The notes beneath the pieces were generated by a model. The model ran no database searches and had not been told where the DNA came from. It saw nothing but the letters and a program-made list of their open reading frames with translations. A DNA stretch of 64,000 nt from JBNKHG01 sp050290225 (GTDB lineage Bacteria > Pseudomonadota > Gammaproteobacteria > Pseudomonadales > Cellvibrionaceae): positions 1 through 64,000 of the forward strand of contig JBNKHG010000070.1 in assembly GCA_050290225.1 (NCBI GenBank). The letters are read 5' to 3'. The position numbers and the translations under genes were made by a program. This document shows positions 16,551 through 24,920 of this stretch, one piece after another (position 1 is the stretch's first letter; each line of letters starts with the position of its first letter).

Positions 16551-16650
16551 CCACTAGACCAAAGTATGATTAATCAGTAAGTGACGCTTTAACTGATAAA
16601 TATTGGTTGGAATGTAAATCACCCGATACCACTAGACCATAGTATGGTAT
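16551..16650 (+). promoter_or_regulatory. Direct and inverted repeats upstream of the esterase gene
   Basis: CCACTAGACCAAAGTATG (16551-16568) recurs with one change at 16629-16646, 78 bp apart. The second copy is nested in an inverted repeat ATACCA...TGGTAT (16626-16650). They lie ~150 bp before the esterase start in a 550-bp stretch (16239-16792) that otherwise shows no gene. Candidate operator; regulator unknown. Confidence 0.4.
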
Positions 16651-16792
16651 GAGGCGACATTGATTGACGCCCCCGTTGCCACTAACTATTTTAGTGCTGC
16701 TGTTACGCTGCGCTGTCTGTGGGGATACCACAATTGCGCAACAAAGCTGGATATTCCAATGGCCGCACACTTATTGGTGGAGCAAACTCCCT

Positions 16793-18481
16793 ATGAACAA
16801 TAAACCCACGATGATTCTGGCATCAGCTGCTACGGCGCTTTCACTCTCTGTGGAAATAGCCCTGGCGGGTACGATCGACTCGTACACCCTTACTGCAAAA
16901 ACCTATTCAGGCTCACGCGATCGCAATTACGACGTTTATGTGCCGGAAGGTCTCAGCGGTCCAGCCCCAATGGTGATGGCTCTGCACGGGTGCGTACAAG
17001 ACAAGGAAGATGTAATGAATAACTGGGGATTGAAAACTGTGGCGGATGCCAATGGTTTTATTCTCGTCACGCCATCGATCACATCTTATGACGGCTTGCG
17101 CAGTGAAAACTGTTGGGGTTTCTGGTTTGACCAGCATACCCACGAAGGGGCGGGTGAACCAGAAGATCTGTACAACATCGGTTTGGAAGTAGAAGCCAAT
17201 TACAACATTGACCCCAATCGACGCTACATTACCGGACTCTCCTCCGGTGGTGCAATGACAGTCATTGCGGCGACTACACACAATGAGTATTGGGCGGCCG
17301 CTGCTCCTGCCGCAGCTTTGGCTTACGGTGAAACATCAAGCTCAGTGTCATTGTCGGGTTGTTACGGCTCACCTACCCTGGAAACTGTAATCACGACAAA
17401 AAATGATATGCTGAATGAGTTAAACAACGACTACGCCATTCCAATGCTGGTAATGGCCAACAATGAAGACTGCGTTGTTCAAAAACCGGCGGGCTCTAAC
17501 ATTCGTGATGCGCACTTAGCTGTTTTCGGTGGCGCTAAAGCGCAAGATGTTCCTTGTGAATTTTTTCACCAAAACAACTACAGCTGCCGACACACTTACT
17601 ACACCGAAGACGGTAATGTTGGAAGCAGATCCGTCGTGGAAACTGTCTTCTTTAACGGTCCGCTTGCAACACAATCTACCGGTGACAATGACTATGGTCA
17701 TTATTGGGTGGCCGGCGCGGGAGGTGTGGAAGCAAACTATACCCGTAAGGATGGCCCAAGCTACCCTGAACTAGCGTGGGATTTCTTTAACCGTCATTCA
17801 AAGGATGGGCAAGTCTCCGTTCCCATCGGTGTGCCCGCAATCACTTTGTCGGGCGACAATCCAATGTCAGTGGAATTGAACACTACCTTTGTTGATCCTG
17901 GTGCAACCGCAGCAGACTTGGAGGACGGGCCGCTTACAGTAGATTCTGACTGTAATGTTGATACTTCAGCTGAAGGCGAATACTACTGTACGTATACTGC
18001 TGAAGACTCAGATGGAAACGTCAAGTCAGTTAGTCGTTCAATTAATGTTGTAGATCCAAACGCTCCTGCGGCATCCTGTGCCACAGCGACTGCATCCCCC
18101 AGCGAACATATTACTGCTGGCCGGGCTACCAAAGGTGGTTTCTTCGATTTATATGCACTCGCCAACGCAGACGGTGCGGTAATAGGGGCTTCCTACGATT
18201 CATGGTCAACTGTAACGTTGTATGAAGGGGCGTCAGGTGAGTGGTACGGCGCTGAACCTGAAGCCTGTCGCGGGAGTGAACCCCCTCCGCCTCCAACATC
18301 CAGCTGTGCTGATTTCTATGACAACAACTACAATCATGGATTGGCTGGCAGGGCCTATGACAATTTTGGATATTCCTATACCGTTGGTGGCGAAGACAAC
18401 TTGGGTCTCAACAATATTTATGTCTACACCTATGTAAAAGAAACCTCAACGGGTTTCTTCGAACAAGGTCAGTGTCCATAA
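16793..18481 (+). CDS. Secreted PHB-depolymerase-family esterase with Ig-like and C-terminal domains
   Basis: I place the start at ATG 16793 because the signal peptide (MNNKPTMILASAATALSLSV) begins there. The catalytic domain carries YVPEGLSGPAPMVMALHGC (oxyanion region) and the lipase box GLSSGGAM with nucleophile S150, as in esterase/PHB depolymerase family 1. A DUF5011-type Ig-like domain follows (VPAITLSGDNPMSVELNTT, then VDPGATAADLEDG). The last ~140 residues have two Cys-rich repeats (SCATATASPSEHITAGRA; SCADFYDNNYNHGLAGRA) typical of short-chain PHA-depolymerase tails, probably for polymer binding. Extracellular polyester degradation is the likely role; substrate inferred. Confidence 0.85.
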   Translation: MNNKPTMILASAATALSLSVEIALAGTIDSYTLTAKTYSGSRDRNYDVYVPEGLSGPAPMVMALHGCVQDKEDVMNNWGLKTVADANGFILVTPSITSYDGLRSENCWGFWFDQHTHEGAGEPEDLYNIGLEVEANYNIDPNRRYITGLSSGGAMTVIAATTHNEYWAAAAPAAALAYGETSSSVSLSGCYGSPTLETVITTKNDMLNELNNDYAIPMLVMANNEDCVVQKPAGSNIRDAHLAVFGGAKAQDVPCEFFHQNNYSCRHTYYTEDGNVGSRSVVETVFFNGPLATQSTGDNDYGHYWVAGAGGVEANYTRKDGPSYPELAWDFFNRHSKDGQVSVPIGVPAITLSGDNPMSVELNTTFVDPGATAADLEDGPLTVDSDCNVDTSAEGEYYCTYTAEDSDGNVKSVSRSINVVDPNAPAASCATATASPSEHITAGRATKGGFFDLYALANADGAVIGASYDSWSTVTLYEGASGEWYGAEPEACRGSEPPPPPTSSCADFYDNNYNHGLAGRAYDNFGYSYTVGGEDNLGLNNIYVYTYVKETSTGFFEQGQCP

Positions 18482-18604
18482 TTAGACGCTTCCCCCCAAC
18501 AACGTCGTCGCTGGGCAAACGGAGTGCGCAGCGTCGATTGGTGGCGCAGAGGCGTCAGGGTATTGTAGGGAATTCCCGCAGGGATGAACGAACGACGAAT
18601 TGAA

Positions 18605-18790
18605 TAGCCTTTTGCCGGTAGCCGCATGCTTCTGGATCTGTTGCCTCTGGAAGGCTGCCGGGTGGGTCCAATGCGTGTGGCAAGACTGATGAGGCCTTCC
18701 GTTTCTACGGCTCGCTTGGGCCGCCCCCTCAGCCTTAACCAGCGCACGCCGGGTCAGGTTTACTTTACACGCCGCCACTGTTTCTCATGG
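18605..18790 (+). pseudogene. IS3-family OrfB fragment
   Basis: The frame PFAGSRMLLDLLPLEGCRVG followed by MRVARLM is the HTH_21 region of IS3 OrfB (HPFYGSR.....L...G..V...RV.RLM). Its flanks are degraded and no DDE catalytic part remains. Confidence 0.55.
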
Positions 18791-18849
18791 CATAACCCTT
18801 GCTAATGACTCACTTATAAAATCGGGATTAGCTGTTCCAGGATGGGGGC

Positions 18850-19030
18850 CGGCTCACTTTTGCAAACCAACGCTTGATGGCGGTAGGTGTGTTTTCTGTC
18901 TGCCAATACCGATCCGTTCTTCACAATAGATGTCCAGTTTGTGCTTACTAACGTCCACGCCCGATATTCACCCACTTTGTAGCGTTCATGCTCATTGCGA
19001 TAGATCCTCATCCTTGCTACATTCGGGCTC
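18850..19030 (-). pseudogene. IS110-family transposase N-terminal fragment (copy 2)
   Basis: The minus frame reads GVDVSKHKLDIYCEERIGIG then RQKTH, the start of an IS110 transposase. The upstream side (18962-19160) is similar to the copy at 13.3-13.5 kb. The remainder of the element is absent. The 18.48-19.33 kb interval holds only this and the IS3 relic. Confidence 0.65.
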
Positions 19031-19330
19031 GAGGCCCATTCGACTGTCCGTGTTTTACAATAGGGCTGTGTGATGCCGCACGCTTGTTAGCGGGCCTGGT
19101 ATAACCTGCGCCTACCAGGACGACCTATCCACCGGTAGCTCGCCGCGCCAAGTTACGGGCCTCAACTTAACAGAAAACCGGGGTATTGAACCACACAAGC
19201 GGAATCAGGCAGGGAGCAACTTTCCGCTGAGGCTCCATATTGGTCCCTGTAATGTCGCGGCGGGACTGCTAAAACACTGTACTCATATGTCTGCCCCTGG
19301 CGTGGGTGTTATGAGACATTAGGAGATAAT

Positions 19331-19762
19331 GTGCCAAAGCAAGCATTAACAGATGATGACATTTTAAACTGTTTTGATGTGATGGCTGAACTTCGCCTTC
19401 ACTTGAAGCGGGATGGCTTTCTTGAAATGGTCAGAGATATGGAGACCGAAGGCTATAAACTTGCATTCATCGAAGATGGAGGAATTGTTGTAGCTGCTGC
19501 AGGTTACCGTATTTATACAAACCTGTTCATGGGAAAGCACCTATACATAGACGACCTTGTGACAGCAAGTAAAGCTAGATCTAAGGGATATGGCGAGGAA
19601 ATGATTAATTGGTTGCGCAACCTGGCACAAAATGATGGTTGTCATTTCATGCACCTCGACTCAGGTACCCATAGAGGTCAGGCACATAAATTTTATTTCA
19701 AGCAGGGGTTCACCATTGCTAGCTATCATTTTAGTGAGCAATTAAATGTTTCATCACAATGA
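19331..19762 (+). CDS. GNAT-family N-acetyltransferase
   Basis: GTG 19331 with AGGAG 8 bp upstream. The 143-aa product has the GNAT fold order: GIVVAAAGYRIY strand, LYIDDLVTASKARSKGYGEE with the acetyl-CoA pyrophosphate loop (R/KxxGxG variant RSKGYG), then a C-terminal HRGQAHKFYFKQGF motif. It follows a core-like GTGTTATGA site (19306-19314) and ends at an attC-like block, so it is a cassette gene. Acceptor substrate unknown; small GNATs range from antibiotic to protein acetylation. Confidence 0.85.
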   Translation: MPKQALTDDDILNCFDVMAELRLHLKRDGFLEMVRDMETEGYKLAFIEDGGIVVAAAGYRIYTNLFMGKHLYIDDLVTASKARSKGYGEEMINWLRNLAQNDGCHFMHLDSGTHRGQAHKFYFKQGFTIASYHFSEQLNVSSQ

Positions 19763-19831
19763 AGCCAAGCACTTTGCTATAGCAGAGCTGTGGCTGGGCT
19801 TCGCTTGGCAGCTGCTTTGGGCGTTTTATGC
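19763..19831 (+). repeat. attC-like site
   Basis: Begins AAGCCAAGC immediately after the GNAT stop, contains GCTTGGC as complement of GCCAAGC, and ends GGGCGTTTTATGC. The core has an extra T compared with GTTATGC, so it may be degenerate. Confidence 0.5.
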
Positions 19832-19843
19832 GAAGGTGACCCT

Positions 19844-20275
19844 ATGGAGCCGCGAATAAGTATAGTTACTTTAGGTGTTTCTGATCTTGAGCGATCATAT
19901 AGGTTTTATCATGAAGGCTTGGGGTTGCCGACTACCAGAAGACCAGAAGCCGGGATTGTATTTTTTCAAACCAGCGGGGTTTGTCTGGCTTTATATCCAT
20001 TGGCCGAACTGGCTGAAGATGTATCTCCCAGCCTGTCGGCTGATCGTGGAAAATTTTCGGGAATCACTTTGGCGCACAATACAAGGTCCAAGAAAGAGGT
20101 CGATGAGATTTTGGATCTGGCAGAAAAGTCCGGTGGCAGGATCGAAAAACCAGCTCAAGATGTTTTTTGGGGCGGTTACAGTGGCTACTTTTCAGATCCT
20201 GATGGTTACTTGTGGGAAGTGGCTTACGCGGATAGCTGGAAGTTCAATGCTGATGGAAGCCTTGTCATTGAGTGA
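19844..20275 (+). CDS. VOC-family (glyoxalase/dioxygenase superfamily) protein
   Basis: ATG 19844 is chosen because MEPRISIVTLGVSDLERSYR is the canonical VOC start. The 143-aa protein contains paired beta-alpha-beta modules: FYHEGLGLP, FQTSGVCLALYPL, then DVFWGGYSGYFSDPDGYLWE with the metal-site Glu near the end (LWEVAYAD). Such single-module-pair proteins act as dimers in resistance, lyase or isomerase roles; no substrate can be named. Cassette context, attC-like site directly after the stop. Confidence 0.85.
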   Translation: MEPRISIVTLGVSDLERSYRFYHEGLGLPTTRRPEAGIVFFQTSGVCLALYPLAELAEDVSPSLSADRGKFSGITLAHNTRSKKEVDEILDLAEKSGGRIEKPAQDVFWGGYSGYFSDPDGYLWEVAYADSWKFNADGSLVIE

Positions 20276-20278
20276 ATC

Positions 20279-20339
20279 GTATAACCATATAAAAAAAACG
20301 ACGCTAAAAAAACGCACGTCCATTCACAGATCGTTATGT
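20279..20339 (+). repeat. attC-like site
   Basis: Runs from GTATAAC four bases after the VOC stop to GTTATGT, 61 bp, the classic short attC length. Inner CGACG/ACGTC segments could form the stem. Confidence 0.5.
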
Positions 20340-20496
20340 GATACGAAGGGCCCATAGCCATCCAGCAAGGGTTTACAGTTTATGGGACAATTTACCTGAC
20401 TGGTATAACCTTGGTGGTTCCTATATTGATCCCCCACTGGTATATCTTGGAGGTCGCCTCGTAAAGCTGGAAAAGTTAGAAAATGGGCGTAATTAA
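20338..20496 (+). CDS. Possible 52-aa cassette ORF
   Basis: GTG 20338 begins inside the last bases of the attC core and the frame stays open for 53 codons (IRRAHSHPARVYSLWDNLPD, then GGSYIDPPLVYLGGRLVKLE). Amino acid composition looks protein-like and the frame fills the cassette exactly between two attC-like ends. No Shine-Dalgarno and no family recognised. Confidence 0.3.
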   Translation: MIRRAHSHPARVYSLWDNLPDWYNLGGSYIDPPLVYLGGRLVKLEKLENGRN

Positions 20497-20499
20497 GGC

Positions 20500-20612
20500 T
20501 GCTAACGATGGTGATTTTGTCCTATTATAGGCTTATTAAGGCAATCAGGTCGCTCCCCAGGGTCGCCGAACAGACAGCCTGCGAGCTCGCGTCGTTCAGG
20601 GTGGCGTTATGG
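20500..20612 (+). repeat. attC-like site before the cold shock gene
   Basis: Starts TGCTAAC after the small ORF and ends GGTGGCGTTATGG, a typical core end. Arms not fully paired by eye. Confidence 0.35.
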
Positions 20613-20684
20613 TTAAAAATTGGTCTTGTAATGGTGATAGCAAGACCAATTCACTTTAATTCACCATAAGAGAAGATCGAAAAT

Positions 20685-20888
20685 ATGAGTACAGGTACCG
20701 TTAAGTGGTTCAATTCAGACAAGGGTTTTGGTTTCATCACTCCAGACGATGGGGGCAAAGATTTGTTTGTACACCACTCGGAAATACAAATGGGTGGTTA
20801 TAAATCACTTAGTGATGGCCAGAAAGTTGAATATGATGTTGGGGAGGGGCAAAAGGGGCCTTGTGCGACAAATGTAAAGCCTCTCTAA
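20685..20888 (+). CDS. Cold shock protein, CspA family
   Basis: The 67-aa product has RNP1 KGFGFI and RNP2 LFVHHSEI after the start MSTGTVKWFNSDKGFGF, the full OB-fold of CspA proteins that bind single-stranded RNA/DNA and melt structure. Length is standard. The 5' leader is short and cassette-like; it sits between attC-like sites, an unusual but known place for csp genes. Confidence 0.95.
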   Translation: MSTGTVKWFNSDKGFGFITPDDGGKDLFVHHSEIQMGGYKSLSDGQKVEYDVGEGQKGPCATNVKPL

Positions 20889-21054
20889 TTAGCCTCGGAA
20901 CACTCAACAGGTTGCAGCGCTAAAGCCCCTGCAGAGCTGGGGCTTGACCTCCGTTTTGGCGCTTGACGCCTACACTTTGGAAGAGGAGGAGCAATTGATA
21001 GACATGCTTTTATACGATGCAACATACTGTCTCCTCACAATATCACGACACCAA

Positions 21055-21138
21055 GCCTGACAAGCGACTGTTGTTCGCCCGTTTCGTGGGCTGGGACCTA
21101 CGCACTGCGTTCCCCGGCCCCAAACGAAGGTGTTAGCC
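21055..21138 (+). repeat. attC-like site
   Basis: Opens GCCTGACAAG, the same opening as the site at 15331, and ends GGTGTTAGCC (GTTRRRY). The remainder of the 20.9-21.3 kb gap shows no gene. Confidence 0.5.
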
Positions 21139-21295
21139 AGGCCAAGAAGGCAAGGCCTGCATTTTATCTGCCCCTGCCTGTTGCCGATTTTTCACTCGAC
21201 TGATACCAATGTAGGGGCGGATTCATCCTTAGGCAGTATGGCACTGTGCCGGGTTTGGCATACTCTGGCGTGGTATCGTTCAGGAGGGAGTCGGG

Positions 21296-22308
21296 ATGGT
21301 GATCACCCGGAGCTGGCAAGTCGCCAGAATCGTTCTGCCCAGAGGCATAAGTTCTCGGCTATTAGGGTTGTTGCTGGTGCTACTGGCAGGCGCTTGCCTG
21401 TTCAGCTTCGGGCAGGTATTGATCAATATGCGTACTGCCGCGGTGGACCGGCCATCCCCTGCCAGCGGGGTATTGGCTTATCGTCAGCAAATGACGCCCT
21501 GGTTATTTCTCGATGACGGTGACGCCGCCTATGCGCTGCGGTCACTGGTGTATAAAGCGTCCGAGGTGAAACTGGTTGCTCGCTGGGTCGGGGAGGTGCG
21601 TATCTTTCCTGTGACCTCCGAGATGGCTACCGACAACAAATGTTGCGGGAACTGATGCACGACCTGAGGTTGCCTCTGGCCAATCTATTGCACTACAGCT
21701 CGCTGGCCTGTCGTCGCAATCAGGATACACAGTGGCAAGTGATGCAGCAGGAGAGTCAACGCCTGAAGCAATTAGTGGAGGAGCTGAATAGCCGGCTGTT
21801 TGACCCCTTTTTCAGTGCGGATGATCAGCAACTAACGCCCGTTTCACCGCAACAGCAGATTGAACGGATGGTACGCTGCTGTCAGCAGCGTCTGCAGCAG
21901 TCTGGTGTGACACTGGTCACCCGGCTGCAAGGAGAGCAGCGGCTGCCTTATCCTCCCGAGCAGCTCAATCGCATTCTGCATAATCTGCTGGATAACTGTG
22001 CCCGCCATGCGCCGGGGAGTCAGGTGATCCTCAGTTGTCAACAACAGCGGCGTGAGCAGTTGACTATTCGCCTGGAATGCCGTTTCCAGCAACCCGCTGT
22101 GAAGGCCACCCGACAGGGGCTGCCAAGCTGGTGGCGATTGCTGCGGCCGTCGCTGTGTGGCATCGGCTTGAGATCCTGTCGACGGCGGGCGGCACAACAG
22201 CGATGGGGTTGGCATACCCGGCTGGATTCGCAGGGGTTTGAGGCAACCCTGCAACTGCCGCTGTCATCCGAGGCGCTCTCCGACCGTGCCGGAGTATTGC
22301 GTGTATAA
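21296..22308 (+). pseudogene. Sensor histidine kinase, frameshifted and short
   Basis: ATG 21296 behind GGAGGGAG opens a frame with one membrane helix (RLLGLLLVLLAGACLFSFGQ) that ends at 21655. The H-box RQQMLRELMHDLRLPLANL is in the next frame, so a frameshift lies at ~21610-21640. The second frame continues with the N-box LNRILHNLLDNCARHAP and a G2-like CGIGL, but no DxGxG (G1) is visible. Only one membrane segment precedes the H-box. It would phosphorylate the response regulator whose GTG it overlaps by 8 bp. Probably inactive. Confidence 0.65.
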
Positions 22309-23008
22309 GCTGTTGCTGGTGGAAGACGATGCCCGCTTGCGAGAGGGGCTGATGCAGTTGCTCTGTGACGAAGGTTATCACTGCCAGGCTTTCGATTCGG
22401 TGGAAGCGGCTGAGGAGAGTCAGTCGGCGAGAGCAGGGCGTTCCGCGTTTGAGCCGGATGTGTGTGTGCTTGACCGCAATCTACCCGGTGCCAGTGGTGA
22501 TGAACTCTGTCGCCGCCTGCGTCAGCACCAGCCGACATTGGCGATCCTGATGCTGTCGGCCCAGGACAGCAGCCGGGACAAGGTGGCCGGTCTGAAGGCC
22601 GGTGCCGATGACTACCTGAGCAAACCCTTTGATGTGCATGAGTTGCTGGCCCGGCTGGCAGCCATGCGCCGACGTATTCCCTGGATTCAGTTACCGCCGC
22701 AATATGGTGGCGGTTTTCTGATTGGCGATCGCCGTATCGATCCGCAGACCATGACGCTGCATTTCCCCGATGGTCGTGATCAGAAGCTGGCACTGCGGGC
22801 TGTGCGTCTGCTGCAATTACTTTACCAGCGAAGAGGCAAGGTGGTCAGCCGCGATGAACTGTATAACCACGGCTGGGGGCGGGATCATCTGCCCAATTCA
22901 CGGGCGCTGGATCAGTATTTGGTAGGCTTGCGTAACCAACTGGAAGACCATGGGGCTGAACGACTGATCGAAACTGTTCGCGGGGTGGGCTACTGCTATC
23001 GTGGGTGA
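22301..23008 (+). CDS. OmpR-family response regulator
   Basis: Start GTG 22301 is preferred over an upstream ATG because YKLLLVEDDARLREGL is the receiver start. The receiver has the acidic pair EDD, phospho-acceptor Asp in VCVLDRNLPG, Ser/Thr position in MLSAQDSS and Lys in LSKPFD. The C-terminal winged helix ends RLIETVRGVGYCYRG. It overlaps the kinase stop by 8 bp, so the two are co-translated. The target is plausibly the secreted-protein gene immediately downstream. Confidence 0.9.
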   Translation: MYKLLLVEDDARLREGLMQLLCDEGYHCQAFDSVEAAEESQSARAGRSAFEPDVCVLDRNLPGASGDELCRRLRQHQPTLAILMLSAQDSSRDKVAGLKAGADDYLSKPFDVHELLARLAAMRRRIPWIQLPPQYGGGFLIGDRRIDPQTMTLHFPDGRDQKLALRAVRLLQLLYQRRGKVVSRDELYNHGWGRDHLPNSRALDQYLVGLRNQLEDHGAERLIETVRGVGYCYRG

Positions 23009-23106
23009 GACCAACCCTGCTACAGTTGTTCTGACCCAAATCTGACACAGGCCGCTGCTTTTCACATTAGAGTCAGCTTTCCGATGATTATCACGAGAAG
23101 CAGACC

Positions 23107-23721
23107 ATGAGTGATTCCCAACCTGATTGCTGTCACCACGCTGACGAGGTGGATAGTCAGCGTCGTTCCCTGTTGTCGTCACTGGCAGCGGCCCCTCTGG
23201 CTGGTGCCGCATTGATGGCACCATGCAGCATTACCCGGGCGGCCCCACCCTTGGAGGAGCGGTCCAAAGGTGATATCCAACAGATCAAAAAGCGGTTGAC
23301 GGCGCTTACCCGACAGAGTGGAGCCCCCGTCGCCCGTATCGAAACCTTCACGCTGGAACCTCACCATTTGCCCTGGAGTCAGCAACTGGGCGTGCTGGAA
23401 GCGGGGCAACAGGTGACCTTTTTTCTTCAGGGGCGATGGTGGTTTTCTCGTGCCGACGGACGCTGGCTGGAGCGGATGCCCAGGGGCTGGGACCAGGTCG
23501 AAACCCATGTGGTGCAACGCAGCGGTACGGATCGGCTGGGACAGGAAATGACTGAGCAGGTGGATGTCTACGAGGCTTACCAACGCATTATCGGCGGTTC
23601 CGCCAGCCGGGTCGTGCACGTCTGGCTGATCGCCAATAGCTTGTTCATGCGAGGTTATGGCCGTTGTACCTACCGGGATATTCGCCTCGGCAAACCCGGC
23701 AGGCAACAACAGATTATCTGA
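23107..23721 (+). CDS. Exported protein with twin-Arg-like leader, unknown function
   Basis: The 204-aa product has an N-terminal Cys/His pair (DCCHHADEV) then QRRSLLSSLAAAPLAGAALM, a Tat-like or Sec leader. The mature part contains PWSQQLGVLEAGQQVTFFLQ and WWFSRADGRWLE, a beta-rich domain I cannot name. It lies 98 bp after the response regulator on the same strand with the start in good context, so it is likely part of that regulon. Confidence 0.6.
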   Translation: MSDSQPDCCHHADEVDSQRRSLLSSLAAAPLAGAALMAPCSITRAAPPLEERSKGDIQQIKKRLTALTRQSGAPVARIETFTLEPHHLPWSQQLGVLEAGQQVTFFLQGRWWFSRADGRWLERMPRGWDQVETHVVQRSGTDRLGQEMTEQVDVYEAYQRIIGGSASRVVHVWLIANSLFMRGYGRCTYRDIRLGKPGRQQQII

Positions 23722-23868
23722 AGCCTGGTCGTCGCCGCTCAGCACTTCGAAATTTACATCCCGCTAATGCCAAGACCCGAGCACCCTGCCATGTCACTTT
23801 GAACTATAAGCAAAGTGGTAGTTTTCTAGGGGAATAGTGCAGCGACACTGTTTAATCCGGAGTTCTGA

Positions 23869-23976
23869 GCCGAGGGGAGACAGGGGTGTTGTAAGCAGGG
23901 CACAGGGATGTGCCCGGCAAGCGATTCAGACAAGGAAGTCTGCATCGCGGCGTCAACACCCCTGTCTCCCCTCGGC
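23869..23976. repeat. 108-bp element with perfect 23-bp terminal inverted repeats and inner hairpins
   Basis: GCCGAGGGGAGACAGGGGTG plus TTG (23869-23891) is exactly complementary to 23954-23976. Inside are two further hairpins: GGGCAC/GTGCCC and GCGATTCAGAC/GTCTGCATCGC. The whole can fold as a three-way or cruciform structure. No protein is encoded; it resembles a non-autonomous MITE. The surrounding 23.7-24.28 kb holds no gene. Confidence 0.75.
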
Positions 23977-24284
23977 GGTCTCATTGATAAAAACCAAACC
24001 AAGAATAGAAAACCTATACACACTAGTCATAAATCTGTCAGTAAAGGGTTACAGATTTTTTTGAGTAGTAACTATAAGATCAAATCGAGCCCTGATATCG
24101 AGAACAGTTGAATCGAATCCAGGCTTTTCCAAATAAAGGCATATAAAAGCAGCGATGGTAACTGTTGAAATGGATTTTCGTTGGATAGAACTCGTATAAG
24201 CCCTTAATTTATACGGCTCCTTTTTATTGATGAATCGCTTAAATTGTATTAGCGTTTAAGGGATCCCTAACAGAAACTAATAAG

Positions 24285-24761
24285 ATGAGTTCTTCGCCAA
24301 CGAGGACAGCAATACTGAATGTAGTGTGGATTTCAAGTAGAGTTCGCTCTTGGTCGCATGCATCAAAGTATGGTTGGTTATTACTACTCGTAATAACGTT
24401 GTCAGCCAATGGCTGTGCAACAATGAATTCGCTGGAGAGATTCGAAAACATCGATCCGGCGGAAAATACACTGCAAAATTTACCCGCTGGCTCAAGGGTT
24501 ATAGTTGAATTGGAAAATGGAACAAAGCAAAAACTAACAGTCGCTAAAATTGACGAGTCTTACCTCTACGCTACTGGAAATCAGCAAGTGCCGAAAAATG
24601 ATGTGGTTGCAATATCAGTATTGTCTTGGGGAGATTTTTAATCGCGAAGTTCTGGTGACACGGCCGGCGAAGTTGCAAAAGAAGTGGGCGTTGAAATGAC
24701 CAAATGTATCGGCGGAATATTGTTTGATATACTTACCGGTCAAGAACTGGATTGTGATTAA
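24285..24761 (+). pseudogene. Lipoprotein cassette gene with in-frame TAA
   Basis: The frame passes a lipoprotein signal (KYGWLLLLVITLSANGCATM) and a small domain (AGSRVIVELENGTKQKLTV, then ATGNQQVPKNDVVAI). It stops at TAA 24639-24641 but continues in the same frame (SGDTAGEVAKEVGVEMTKCI, then LFDILTGQELDCD) to TAA 24759-24761. The first part alone could still be a functional 118-aa protein. The true start may be a GTG or TTG inside the first 35 codons. Confidence 0.5.
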
Positions 24762-24920
24762 ATCCGGAATTGATCCAAATTCAACCATACAAAGCCAAGC
24801 AAAGAACCAATCTCCGCTCCACTAATTTGTGGTTTAGCTCTGTTTACTTTACCAAATTCGGTTCCACTACGTTCGGCCCCTGTTGAGGGTGTTAAAGGGT
24901 GCGGAGAGGAGGTACGCAAC

